This document shows positions 22,205-32,800 of a stretch of DNA of 64,000 bases, piece after piece. The position numbers and the translations under genes were made by a program. The notes beneath the pieces are model-generated. The model was not told the origin of the DNA and did no database searches. It worked only from the letters and a program-made list of their open reading frames with translations. The stretch's first letter is position 1. Every line of letters begins with the position of its first letter. The stretch comes from Saccharum officinarum (Eukaryota; Streptophyta; Magnoliopsida; Poales; Poaceae), in the NCBI GenBank assembly GCA_020631735.1, contig CM036170.1:71377737-71441736 (forward strand), in the 5' to 3' direction.

Positions 22205-22966
22205 TCATCCACTCTTTGATGGTACCCAAACAAGTTTGGGTCCTCTCAAGTTAGGTGCAACATACTTAGGCATTGCCTTAGTATGAATAGCGGGATGTTT
22301 TGCAATTGCAATCATAGAGGTACCATTGCCATCCTTTCTAAGCACAATATTATCATCAATTGAAATAGGCTTAGAATCATTACCTAGGGGACATGAATGA
22401 GCCATGTGTCCCCTTTCCCGGCATAAGTAGCAACTTCTTTTAGAGTGAGCCTTTTCTTCCTTGCTCATGTGTTGCTTCTCAATGCCTTGCCTCTTATGAG
22501 TTGCTTGAGCCTTCTTCTCAAGCTTGGTAGGACACCCCGAGGCGAAGTGTCCTATGTCTTCACATTTGAAGCACTTGATGTGAGCATGTACTTTCTTCTC
22601 ATCTTGATTCTTGCTCATCATCTTGACATCTTGAATTTGCATTGGATGTCTTGCTCTTCCACCCCTTCTTGTTTTCTTCTTCTTCATCAAGTTATCATCA
22701 TCTTTATGATTGATCTTGATTTTCTCTTGGGGTGTCTTCTCTTGCTCAACTAGTGGCTTTGGTTGAGGCTTTACTTGTTGCTTCACCAATTGCTTGATTG
22801 GGCACATTGAGGTGAGATGACCCCAAGTGCGGCACTTGAAGCACTTGACATGCTTTAGCCTCTCTTCTTCTTTCATCTTCTTGAGCTTCTCAATGTTTGG
22901 GCAACCATTAGCAATATGTCCCGCTTCATGGCATCGATAGCACATGGAATGCGAGAGCTTCTTTTG
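22205..22966 (-). CDS. Gag-like protein with four CCHC zinc knuckles (N-terminally cut)
   Basis: The open frame runs 23086-22205, but its first ~40 codons are antisense LTR; element-coding sequence begins near 22966. Four CX2CX4HX4C knuckles follow: CYRCHEAGHIANGC, CFKCRTWGHLTSMC, CFKCEDIGHFASGC and CYLCRERGHMAHSC, separated by Lys/Gln/Glu-rich linkers, ending PNLRGPKLVWVPSKSG. Known role of such proteins: binding element RNA in virus-like particles. Four knuckles is more than the usual one or two. No capsid domain is visible in the remaining part. Confidence 0.75.
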   Translation of the reverse strand, partial: QKKLSHSMCYRCHEAGHIANGCPNIEKLKKMKEEERLKHVKCFKCRTWGHLTSMCPIKQLVKQQVKPQPKPLVEQEKTPQEKIKINHKDDDNLMKKKKTRRGGRARHPMQIQDVKMMSKNQDEKKVHAHIKCFKCEDIGHFASGCPTKLEKKAQATHKRQGIEKQHMSKEEKAHSKRSCYLCRERGHMAHSCPLGNDSKPISIDDNIVLRKDGNGTSMIAIAKHPAIHTKAMPKYVAPNLRGPKLVWVPSKSG

Positions 22967-22967
22967 A

Positions 22968-23685
22968 AGTGGTGTCCTGCGGTGCCTTGCGGGGCGTGCC
23001 TTGAGGGGCAAGTGACTTGAGGGTCGCACCGAGGAACCATCTAAGTGTTGGTCGACACAACGGGGACGTAGCTTGGTGGCATCCAAGTGAACCTCGGGAG
23101 AAAATCACCGTGTCAACTTTGTCTACTCTTCTCGGTGGTTTGCCTTCGTGCAACACAAGCTTGTATTTACTTTCATATATACTTGTGCTTGTGTAGTTGC
23201 TCTCGTAACTAGTTTGCTTGTGTAGCTTGCTAGTTGTCTTCTTGCTTGTGTAGCTAGAAGCTTCCCCTTTGCGTGACTAATTTGGTTTGTGTAACCTTGT
23301 TAGTCACATTGCTTAGTTTGTGTAGCTAAGTGTTTTGCGCTCTCTAATTTGGCATTAGTTGCCTTGTTATTGAGCACTGCTAGTGAGCTTAGGCTTTGTG
23401 CGCTTTGCTTACTAGAATTGTGTAGGAGCTCCCTCTTGCTTGCATAGTACTAGTGCATAGGTTTGTGTGACCTTGCTCTAGAATTAAATAGGAGAGCTCT
23501 TGCTAAGGAAAGCACCTTAGTTGCTTAATTAGGATCTTTGTGAGGTGCTTGTGAACTTAGTTAGAGGGGTGAAGTCTTGGCTAGACCAATAAGTTTAATT
23601 CCGCATTTGTTTTTGGTTAGCCAACACGCTTAAGTTTTAGAAAGGACTATTCACCCCCCCTCTAGTCCGCCATCTCGACCCTACA
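22968..23685 (+). repeat. 3' portion of nested element's LTR (plus orientation)
   Basis: About 720 bp ending CCCTACA next to the CACTT duplication. Its first ~80 bp (22968-23047) are the reverse complement of the palindrome spacer (16717-16800). This shows that spacer and this segment are the same LTR stretch in opposite orientation. Confidence 0.8.
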
Positions 23686-23690
23686 CACTT
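23686..23690. repeat. Right target-site duplication (CACTT)
   Basis: Second copy of the 5 bp duplication flanking the nested element; see 14654-14658. Confidence 0.85.
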
Positions 23691-24210
23691 GCGTAGGTCC
23701 AACAACAACAGGCAGCGTGAAGTAGGGTTCCTGCACCATAGGGATAGGCACGAACACCCGCTTCTCTTCAAGGGTGATTTCTCGCGCTGTCTTGCTCCCC
23801 CTGATCATCTGATCTTCTAGAAAACTAGCGTGTCTCGTTTCCACGAACTTGGTATGTCTACCAGGGCAGTAAAAACAATAACCTTTGGACTTTTCTGGAT
23901 AGCCAATGAAATGGCAACTTACTGTTTTGGGGTCTAGCTTTCCTATGTTCGGGTTAAATACTTTTGCTTCAGCAGGGCTCCCCCAGACACGCAGATGGTT
24001 GACTGAGGGCTTCCTGCCGGTCCACAACTCATACGGTGTTTTAAGTACTGACTTGCTCGGAACTCTGTTGAGAATGTGAATGGCGGTTTTTAAGGCCTCC
24101 ATCCACAAACTCAGTGGCAGAGTGGAATAACTCATCATGCTGCGCACCATATCCATCAGAGTACGGTTACGCCTTTCTGCTACTCCATTTTGCTGTGGGT
24201 CGCCCGGCAT
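23691..24210 (-). pseudogene. Copia integrase, C-terminal half
   Basis: The frame starts at [18 protein letters not shown], the end of the catalytic core with the conserved glutamate region, followed by the copia GKKP-like part ([32 protein letters not shown]). It is one base out of phase with the upstream frame ending at 24225 and is cut off at 23690 by the nested element. Confidence 0.9.
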
Positions 24211-24224
24211 TGAATACTGGGCTA

Positions 24225-26060
24225 CTATGCCATTTTCCTGTAAGAACCTTGCAAAAGGTCCAGGAACTTGTCCATAAGGGGTATGTCGACCGTAGTACTC
24301 CCCCCACGGTCAGATCTCACTACTTTGATTTTTCTGTCTAGTTGATTTTCAACCTCAGCCTTGAATATCTTAAACTTGTCTAAAGCTTCTGAACGTTCTT
24401 TGATTGGATATATATATCCAAAACGAGAGTAGTCATCTGTGAATGTGATGAAGGAATCAAAACCATCCACAGATGTTACTGGAAAAGGTCCACAGATGTC
24501 TGTGTGGATCAATTCTAGTACTCCCGTGCTTCGCTTAGCGCCTTTCTTTATGTTCTTTGCTAACTTACCTTTAATGCAATCAACGCATTGCTCTAACTCT
24601 GAGAGTTCTAGTGGTGGGAGTATTGATTCTTTGACTAAGCGTTCTATTCTCCCCCTCGAAATATGGCCTAAACGACAGTGCCATAATTTCGATGAGGAAT
24701 CAATTCTTTTCCTTTTCTTGCTAGCATCTGCGGGTATTGCATTCTCAGCATTGTTACATTCAGCATTCACATTCTCAGACGTAGATAATAAATAAAGTTT
24801 GTCTTGTCGGAAGGCAAGACCCACACACTGATTATTTAATTGTAACTTGCAATTGTTCTTGCTAAAATGACAATCAAAACCATAGTCTGACAAACATGAT
24901 ACTGAAATCAAATTCCTGGCTAAAGAGGGAACATAAAGAACATCATGCAGCTGAAGTGTGAAGCCACTAGCTAAGTCTAGAGATAAATTTCCTATAGCTC
25001 GAACTTCAGCTTCAACACCAGTGGCCACCTTAATCTGTCTTTCTCCTCTTTGAAGGGTTCTCCCTCCATTGAATCCCTGCAAAGAGTTAGCAACATGAAC
25101 AGTTGCACCTGAGTCAATCCACCATGTGGATCTAGCATAACTTAGATATAAGGATTCATCAACAAAAGTTATAATGTCCTCACCCTTGAGTAGGCAGTGT
25201 CTCATGAACTTAGGGCAGTCGTGCTTCCAATGCCCTGTCTCATTGCACCATCTACAGCGATCCGGGTCCTCCTGCTTCTGCTGGTTGTCTTGTTTTGGCT
25301 GTGCTTTGTGCTGTGAAGAGTTTCCTCCCTTGTTATGAGAGGTGGAGGCATCTGGAGCTTTCTTGTTGTAGAATGGCTTCTTGTTCTTTCCTTTGACAAA
25401 GTTCACAGAACCACCATTTGCATTCTTTAGCCTTTCTTCTTCTTGTACACACATTGCAATCACCTTCTCTAAATCCCAATCCTCTGGCTGTGTATTGTAA
25501 TTGACAACAAATGTCTCGTACTCTTTGGGAAGGGAGTTTAGAGCTAAGTGAATGATGAAACCATCTGCCAGGGGCATCTTTAGCTTGTCTAACTTAGCTG
25601 CCATGGTGCTCATGCTCAGAATGTGCTCTCTCACACTTCCACCTGTGAACTTCATGTTAGTGAGTTTCTGGATCAGTGTGGAAGCATGAGCTTTGGTGGA
25701 ACCAGTGAACTGATTCTTCACTTTCTCAAGATATTCTTTTGCTGTTTCACATTCTGGGATGGCACCTCTTAGGCCCTCTGTGATGGTTTTCTTGATGACA
25801 ATCTTGCACTTGCGGTTTGATTTTTCCCACTTGTATTTCTCAAGATCATACTTTGCTCTAATGGGAGCATAGTCTCGCTTCCGATTAGCAAAAGCTTCAT
25901 CGGTCTCATTTTGGGCCCTTTCGGGCTCCTCTGGCTCAGTGGGTTTTGGCTCCTGAAGAGCCAAATCTATCTCGGCAAGTGCTAGAGCAGCATCAAGTTC
26001 TTCTCGCCACAGGACATAGTTCTGTCCCGTCAGCTTTGGAATTGCACTAATAAAGTGCAT
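24225..26060 (-). pseudogene. Copia Gag-protease-integrase polyprotein (first part)
   Basis: The start chosen is the ATG at 26060 (MHFISAIPKLTG), because upstream codons overlap a splice-acceptor-like tract. Visible parts in order: Gag with LTGQNYVLWREELDAAL, one CCHC knuckle (CRWCNETGHWKHDC), aspartic protease (WWIDSGATVHV), integrase zinc domain (HCRLGHISRGRIERL with CVDCIKGK), and the catalytic core beginning (HTDICGPFP, TFTDDYSRFGY). The frame then fails in a run of six G near 24303: one base appears lost, after which out-of-frame residues lead to a stop at 24225. Confidence 0.92.
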
Positions 26061-27220
26061 CGCATTGAGAGCTTGGTCTGAAATTAAACATAATAAAATA
26101 GTGAGGACATGAATAGTAAATCTAGGAAAAAATAATTGCATATCTTAATTTAACGTTGGTCAAAATCAAGATATACAAAAATTGACCCTTTACATAAATT
26201 CTAATCACCGTTGGGCAGAATAGAATAAATGCATAAAATATTAGAGCTTGCGCAGCGGAAAACTTGAATTAACTTGCTATTTTTCAAAAGCATAACTTGC
26301 TGACTTGATCTCTAAGTAATAAACACGTTGGTGCAATTAAATAGAGATTAATTACTGGGCAAAACAAATATTAAATGCTTCTGAAAATCAAATAGAATAA
26401 AGAAAAAAAAAATTCACTGTGCCTGATTAGGCCGCAGCAAACCAATTTGGCCCATGGCCGTTTGCGGCCCAGCTCGGGAGATCTGAGCTGGCTGGGCGCT
26501 GGCCCAGCAGTGCTTCCTTTTTTTTTCGACTTCAGCTGATTGATTTCGGCCCGTATAACGCGAAAAAAACCGGCCCGCGACTGAAGTCACTGTAGCGCAA
26601 AAGCAGAACGGGCCGCAACCTGGGCCGGCTCGCGGAAAGTGGCCCAGGGCGCCCTCCCGCCTGGGCTGTTTCTGGTCCAGCAGCTGTGAGCCGTCGGATC
26701 TCATCCGACGGTCCTCCTGCGATGTCGGGTGAACAAAACCCCTGAGGCAGCCGCCGGTGAGGAACCCTAATTCATTTCTCACTGGCTTCTTCTCTCTCTT
26801 GCCTTTGCTCCGCTCTCTCTCACTTCTCCGACCACAAGAGAACCGAGTCCCTACGGCGGCCAGAGAAAGGAACGGCGCCGCCCCGAGGGCCCTGGCCGGT
26901 GCGCGCGTTCTCCGATGGTGGAGCGCGCCGCCGTCTAGGGTTTTCGAGCGCGGTGCCCGAGCCCGTTTTCTCGGCGGTGGCGGAGCGGTGCTCGAGTTCG
27001 ACTACGGGATAGGTAAAACAAAAAATTCCCGGTCTTTCTTGTGCTTGTAGGGTTAGGATTCCCACTGTACCGCGTTTGGATCTAGGCGCTAGGGTTAGGT
27101 TGTTCTTGATTTCAACTGAGTTAGGGTTAGGGTTTGTTAAAAAACCTCTTCTTCTTCTACTTGCTATGCTTGCTGTGAAATCCCCGAGCCCCGATCTACT
27201 AGTAGATCGGCCGATACCAT
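26061..27220 (-). other. Leader of outer Copia element with splice-acceptor-like tract before gag
   Basis: 1.16 kb between the primer site and gag. It is GC-rich next to the LTR and AT-rich near gag. The minus strand reads TTTAATTTCAG at 26078-26088, 18 bases before the gag ATG, resembling a 3' splice site. The plus element at the right edge has TTCTGTTTCAG in the same place (63928-63938). Known precedent: some Copia elements splice a gag RNA. Confidence 0.5.
27208..27220 (-). other. Primer binding site of outer Copia element
   Basis: The minus strand reads ATGGTATCGGCCG directly after the LTR end GTTTATCA. TGGTATC matches the 3' end of initiator tRNA-Met used by most plant Copia elements. 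The related element has TGGTATCAG at 62697. Confidence 0.8.
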
Positions 27221-27692
27221 TGATAAACTTGCTAGGATCTACTACTAGCAGTACTAACGGGGAATCGGGGACAAAAGAACAAACTGTGATGTACTGTGAG
27301 GTAGATCTAGGGGTTTAGGAGGTAAACCGTCGTTGGAGGGAGCGGATCCGGAGGTGTCCATGGCGTGGGCGTGTCGGTGAAGTAGATCGCGTCTTCCTTC
27401 GGGCCTCCACCGGCGTTGTCCGACGACGGTGGTGCGGCAGTAGAGAGGTGGCGGCGCGGTGGTGCTTCCCGACGCCACTGCACGATGCCGATCGGTGGCC
27501 TAGGGTTGTAGAGTGGGGTTTGGGGCACGGCGAACCTCGTGACACGAGCCTGCGGCCCCCACTCCCTTTATATATAGCGCAGCGCGTCGGGGGCCCACCA
27601 ACCATGGAACGGTTGGGCGCCCCCGATCAGGGCGCGATCCAGGGGCAACGGGGCCCCAGCCGTTGGGCTGGGCCTTTGAGATCATCCTAACA
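27221..27692 (-). repeat. 5' LTR of outer Copia element
   Basis: 472 bp from TGTTAGGATGATC (27692) to TTTATCA (27221) on the minus strand. It includes a TATATATAAAG box near 27569-27577. The first 282 bp match the truncated 3' LTR with two mismatches. It adjoins RING-gene sequence at 27693; the expected target duplication would be GAGGG (27693-27697), whose partner has been deleted. Confidence 0.88.
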
Positions 27693-28286
27693 GAGGGGTG
27701 GAAGGTCAGACCTGAACCGCCTCGGGCGAAGCCACCGGCTGGATGTCTGCTCGAGCAGCCGCCTGTACCGGTCGGCAGTGTCTGGGAAGAAAGTTGAAGA
27801 GGCCGTCGACGAGGAAGGCCGGTCCTCCCACCCCAGCAGTTCGCTGGCCCGCATCAGCGGGGGCGGGGGCGGCGGATGGAGGGCGTCCCGAAGTTCCCGA
27901 AGTCCCTCTCGGATCCTCGAGATAGTAAGCGATTCCGGAGGCGGCATGTTCCGCGGCCCGGGGGTGAGCAGTTCCGGAGGCTGCATGTACGACAGATGCG
28001 CATCCGGAACAGGCGAGTCTTCGGGGTTGTAGGGGGAGTACACCTCCGGCGGCGGAGGGGAGAGGTCGGCGCGGGAGGGGGAGTACGGCGGGTGCAGGGG
28101 CTCCGGCGGCGGCGGCGGCGGCGCGTCGACGGACGCGGCGGAGGACGAAGGAGAGGAGGGCATCGGGGTGCTGAGGGCGAGGTCGGAGCCGAGGTCAGAG
28201 CGGCGCGGGCGCGGGCCGCTGAAAAGACCGAGGTAAAGGTTCAGATCCATCCTCCTACTGCTCCCCGCGGCCTCATCGGCGTCCAT
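27687..28286 (-). pseudogene. N-terminal half of the RING E3 gene, cut by the Copia 5' LTR
   Basis: An open frame from the ATG at 28286 (MDADEAAG; an ATG at 28250, MDLNLYLGL, is an alternative) of 199 residues. LNLYL at residues 15-19 is an LxLxL EAR-like repression motif. Then come Pro/Ser-rich stretches (PYSPSRADL, VYSPYNPEDSP) and DRYRRLLEQTSSRWLRPRRFRSDLPPL. The frame enters the LTR and stops at once (TGT TAG). From memory, the EAR-start plus RRFRSDLPP segment precedes the RING in related grass and dicot E3s, which ties it to 11294-12411 on the same strand. A few residues at the junction are lost by the LTR-side deletion. Confidence 0.8.
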
Positions 28287-28330
28287 CCGACGGCGAGCCG
28301 CGCCCCACAGCTCCACCCCCGCCCCGCCGC

Positions 28331-28360
28331 CTTGCCCTTGCCCTTGCCCTTGCCCTTGCC
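28331..28360. repeat. CTTGCC hexanucleotide microsatellite (5 units)
   Basis: Five perfect CTTGCC units in the 5' UTR region of the RING gene N-terminal part. Confidence 0.9.
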
Positions 28361-28399
28361 GTCCCACCTCACCGAGGCCGGGGGCCGCAAGAAGCAAAC

Positions 28400-29879
28400 C
28401 CTATCTCGGAGCGCGGACGCGGCGCCAGGGTCTGAGTCATGGGCGGAGGATCTGGGACGCCCTAGCTGCCGCTGTCGCGAGAGATTACCAGGCGGCAGGG
28501 TGCGGCGCCTCCCCGGGGAGGGGAGCGGTGGCGGGGAATTTTGGTAGCGGACGCGCGGCCAGGAGGTGGTCCGAGCGGCAAAGCGGTCAGAGCGGGGAGG
28601 GCGTGTATTCTGCTCTGTGCTTTGTGCTGCCGCTGAGGAAACTGTGATTCAGGCCAGAAACGGAACCGATTGACCGCTAGCCTTTTTCAAATTTCACCTG
28701 CTGCTTCACCCGTTTTTAACTTCGCCGTCTCCATGGAGCCCGAAGTGTATGCTATACAGTTTATCCTAAGGCCAGTGTGAGTGAAGGTTTCGTGGCTCAG
28801 TTCACTTATATTTTAGAAACAGTGTAGACGAGTTTTATCTCTGTAAAACTATCTTTGCTCCTACGAAATTTTTATCATCTCCCTCTTCATCAATATACTG
28901 TCATGTCAGCATATTTAATGCCCATGAAACTTTATAAAACTCCTATTAAGATGGGTCTAAGTTATACCATTAAAATTTCATCAAGTTTATATAAAAAACA
29001 ATATTATGATATCAAATTAGCATCATTATAAAATGAAGTTTCATAATTTACCTCTTTGATTGATGCGATAAATATTAATATTATTTTGTATACTTCTCTG
29101 GTTAAATTTGTGATGGCTTGTTTTAGGATAAATTTTGATTCCTTATATTCCAATAGGAAGGTAGTAGTATTTATAAAATGCAGTTAGCTGTAGTATTATA
29201 AAATGCAGTTAGCTGTAGTATTAGAAAAAGCAGTTAGCTCTTGGCCCGTTTTCTAAAGAGGGACACGGTGAGAGGGGACAGAACAGAAGCGGTTCAACTG
29301 GAAAGCGGAGATCGGGCTTCGAACCCCAGTCAGCCCGTCCACTTTGCAATTTTGGACTCCAACGGCATGCTTTTCAATTTTCAGAAACAAGATAATTCAA
29401 AAGGAAATGTTAAAAACAAGTGCCACGAGACACGCAATGATCGTTCCACTTAGTTCATGCGTCAAAAGCTAGTTCGTGTGTCAAAAGCATGTTGCGGAAA
29501 TATGGCCGCTATATTGGTCAATGGAAGCATCATCTTCTCATCAAGATTCAGTAGTCAGTGTAGAGTCGCTGTCTACCACACTAAAATACAGCTACAATAA
29601 TCGACATTCTGAAATGAAACGCATAATGCAACCACAGAAGAAATATCTATCTTCGGCAAGAGAGATTTTTCAGCAACATTAATTTCCTATCACCAGGCGA
29701 CACAATATGTGTTCAAAAGCATACCCCATCATGGAAAAACAGGCGACTCAAGATGTTGTGTTCTAAAGTCTAACCCATCCGGGAAAAAGGAAAACAGAGA
29801 TCAGCTCGTCCACTTTCGCTTGTTTGCCTGATGCTTCTATTTACTCCAGCATCAGAATCCCACCAAACAGGGCAGGCGA
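28400..29879. other. Promoter side of RING gene and intergenic DNA
   Basis: GC-rich to about 28600 (RING 5' UTR/promoter), then AT-rich. It contains a three-unit tandem repeat at 29165-29240. Short frames at 29241-29682 show no recognisable domain. Confidence 0.55.
29165..29240. repeat. Tandem repeat, three 25-26 bp units
   Basis: Units beginning TAGTATT(T)ATAAAATGCAG and ending TTAGCT(G/C), with small differences in the third. Confidence 0.85.
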
Positions 29880-32800
29880 TTATTCTTGTGGGCTGACAAT
29901 GTCAAGAATCTGCAATACAGGAGTTAAATGGTTAAAAGATAGATATATGATGTGTAGAGTTACAATAGAAAGAGTAAGATCAAAGGCTGAGGCAAAGTGA
30001 GATGGCTGAAGACCTTATCAGCCAACTGGTGAAAAGCTTGACCTTCCATCAATTTCTCCAATTCCTACAGACAAATTAATGTAGACATAATGAAAGAAAG
30101 AAAACTGGGTAAAATTTAAGAAATATAAGCCAGGATCTTAGACCCATATCTGCGGCTTCGCATAGGCCTATTTGGAGACTATCGACCACTCAAAAAGATA
30201 CCCAAGTCATGACAAAGGACAAGAAATTGAGGTGATGTACACTATTCCCGTGGGAAAAGAAAAAAAATTGCACCTGTATTCATCTTGAGTGTTTGTTCTG
30301 AATCAAATGCAGTTATGTAAGGTATGTCGAGTGCTATTTGGGCAGCTGGCAAAAGTACGAATCTAAACACATGTCAAACTTAGCAATTGTTGCAAGTGAA
30401 TGAAGACTTACTTTTTCTGGTTCCAAAGACCCATCAATTTTAAGTATCATTTTCTGCAGTTCAGGATCCCTGAGAGCATCTTGGATCTCTTTCAGTTCCA
30501 CTGTGAAGGATACAAAGTTCAGGTAAAAACACTCAGAAAGAAAGCTTGGCATTCATGAATTCAGCACTAGCAGACTTCTATCAGTCCAAGTGACAACAGT
30601 AATTACCTCAACATCTTAAAGGGTGAATAAAGTGACTTTTTGGAAGACGGAACAAATAAACAACTTCACACATGATGCATGAAGGATCAGAACTTATTTA
30701 AACATGAAAAGTATTTATATTACATAAAGAGGCATGGATTCCTATAGTTTGCTAACAAATCATTCCATCTAATACAAAATACCTTCAAGACTGCATGAAC
30801 TGATATACAGAACACAATTGGTTCAAGCACTTTTATTTGGTAAACAAATGTGGCAGACATTTCGGACACCAATAGTAGGAATGTTGTCTTCCTATAACAA
30901 AATAAATTACCTCTGAAGCAAGGTAATAACACTTTTTTTAAAAAAAAACAGTACAGCAGGGGAAGCCCCCACTGTAAGACTTTATGAATAAAAAGAAAAG
31001 AAGCTGTACAAGGCACACAAAGCTGTACAAGCATGGTTAGCAAGAATAAAATTAAGTCCCTAATAAGAACATCTATACCTTGTTTTAGGAACTAACAAAG
31101 TTGATATCTTCACTCAAGGCAATTACCAAAGTATGTAACAATTAGGGACAAGCATATGCAAATGACAGTCGAGATTTACACCTCATACCATGTTGCAACT
31201 GGAACAAGTCCCCACTGCCCAGTGCCCCAGTATGTTAAGAAAGCAGTTACAATAGTTTTATCCCCAAAGCTAGAGAACTCACTAACTTCCTCCTGCAGGG
31301 GTCACTTGCTAATTTCTTCCTGAGGCGCTGTCTTTTGGCAAGACTCCTCTGCAAAAAAAAAAAGGAACATTTACCACCAAATAACAGCCAATTCATATGA
31401 AGGAGCTGGATCTCATATACTTGATTGTTACAGTAAGCATGTGTCTACTGCTCCCAGGACAAGAGAAATAATCTAAGTTGGAGATCACAGTATAAAAGCA
31501 TTCCAATCTACTCTTTAGTCCTGTAAGAATATATTAAAATAATTTGAAGAAATTTAAGGTTGACAAACAGCAAGTTTGGGATAGAAGTACCTTTGTGCTT
31601 TTTAAAGCATGTGACAGAGCAACTGCAAGGAATAATGAGACAGTAAATTAGGTTCAACTAATAAAAAAATTGAAAGCTAATGCTTTTAGTTAATCTGTAG
31701 CATATATGATATAACCAGACAACCAGTACCAAAATATTTAGTGTGAACACTAATTTAGATTTTCCGGGCATAATCTTGACTTGATTTAGTTAGCAGGAGA
31801 TAAACTTAGAAAACATGATAAAGTAGAGCAGCCTAAGAAAGCCTAATTGCATTGAAGGCTGAAATGATACTGAAACACCAGCTGAAGCCACAATTATTTT
31901 TTTTGAAAAAAAAGACTCGGTGGCTCAACTTTATATCTCCAATCTCATCAAGGTAATAGCAACCTTAGCCCTTACGTGCACGCTACATTCATTTAGGAAA
32001 AGTTGCTGACATTTGGTTTTTGGATTAATGTAGCATTTCTCAGTTATATCTCCCACTAATCTACTTTAAATTTCCACCAAAATAAACATGAAACACAGCA
32101 CTATGTTTAATGCTAGAATTGTAGCGATATTACTTCCGTATAATTGATTGTATGGACAGTAAGCTAGAATCGAAGGTCAGAGGCTACAAGCAAATTTCAG
32201 GTGCCCATAGTCCAGACACGCCCAATCAATCAGGGGAGGAGCCAGGATTCAGACTGGGGGGGGGTGCAAACACTCATGTGTTACATGGATACGTGAGGTT
32301 GGCCACGTATCCCGTATCGGATACGTATCCGATACGGATACGCACTGGATACGCGGCAGATACGTATCCGTGAAGTATCGGTAAAAAAATAAATAAAACA
32401 AAATTGGGATACGTGGACTGATACGTATCCAGGCTGTTTGGGCCTTTGGCGATACGGCCTAGCGCACTGCGCATCCATCACTGACCTGCGATATACCATG
32501 GCCTATCCCACACGCACTGGGTGGTGGGCTGCTCGCCGCTCGCCGGCCATGCGCCGCGCTGCACCCCGCGCCGGGCGAGCTCCGCACCGCACCTGCGCCG
32601 GCGAGGTCCGTGCTGCCGCGCCGCCCTTCCCCTCCCCATCTCCCTCTTCTGCCTCACCTGCCTTCCACGCCGCCGCAGCACGGGCCGCGACGGAGTCGCC
32701 ATGCGCCCTGGCCTGCTGACCGCCGGCGCTCTGCACCCCCTTCTTCCACCTCCGCCTGCTCTCCCTCTGTCTCCCTCCTCCTCTTCCCTCCCTGCCGCCC

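Larger units (their letters stand above)
14659..23685. mobile_element. Nested non-autonomous LTR retroelement with internal inversion
   Basis: The ends are TG (TGAAAGTCCC) and CA (CCCTACA) and it is flanked by the 5 bp duplication CACTT, so it entered Copia pol as one unit of 9027 bp. From left: the first ~2.06 kb of an LTR in plus orientation (14659-16716), a 93 bp stretch that is LTR in minus orientation, the same 2.06 kb LTR in minus orientation (16810-18878), an inverted polypurine tract (around 18879-18896), an inverted internal region (to about 22967), then the last ~720 bp of an LTR in plus orientation (22968-23685). The only coding capacity is a gag-like zinc-knuckle frame. The LTR style (TTGAAAGTCCC start, CCGGAC-rich palindromes) recalls Sirevirus-related grass elements, which is inference. 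Confidence 0.85.
12412..27692 (-). mobile_element. Copia-type LTR retrotransposon inserted in the RING gene, carrying a nested LTR element
   Basis: Minus-strand element. The 5' LTR is 27221-27692, the primer site lies next to it, the leader is 26061-27220, gag-protease-integrase 24225-26060 and 23691-24210, reverse transcriptase-RNase H 12866-14653, polypurine tract 12694-12709, and a truncated 3' LTR 12412-12693. The domain order GAG-PR-INT-RT-RH is that of Ty1/copia. It lies within a coding exon of the RING E3 gene. Two mismatches in 282 LTR bases suggest a recent insertion. Pol is interrupted by the nested element 14659-23685 and by a one-base frameshift near 24303. A related element starts at 62252. 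Confidence 0.92.

Noticed and set aside
22967..23086. N-terminus of the zinc-knuckle frame from the ATG at 23086
   Set aside because: These codons are antisense LTR sequence (same as the palindrome spacer), so not native gag.
29281..29345. tRNA-like segment with GGGCTTCGAACCCC
   Set aside because: Only a T-loop-like word; no matching acceptor or anticodon stem and no A box at the right distance.
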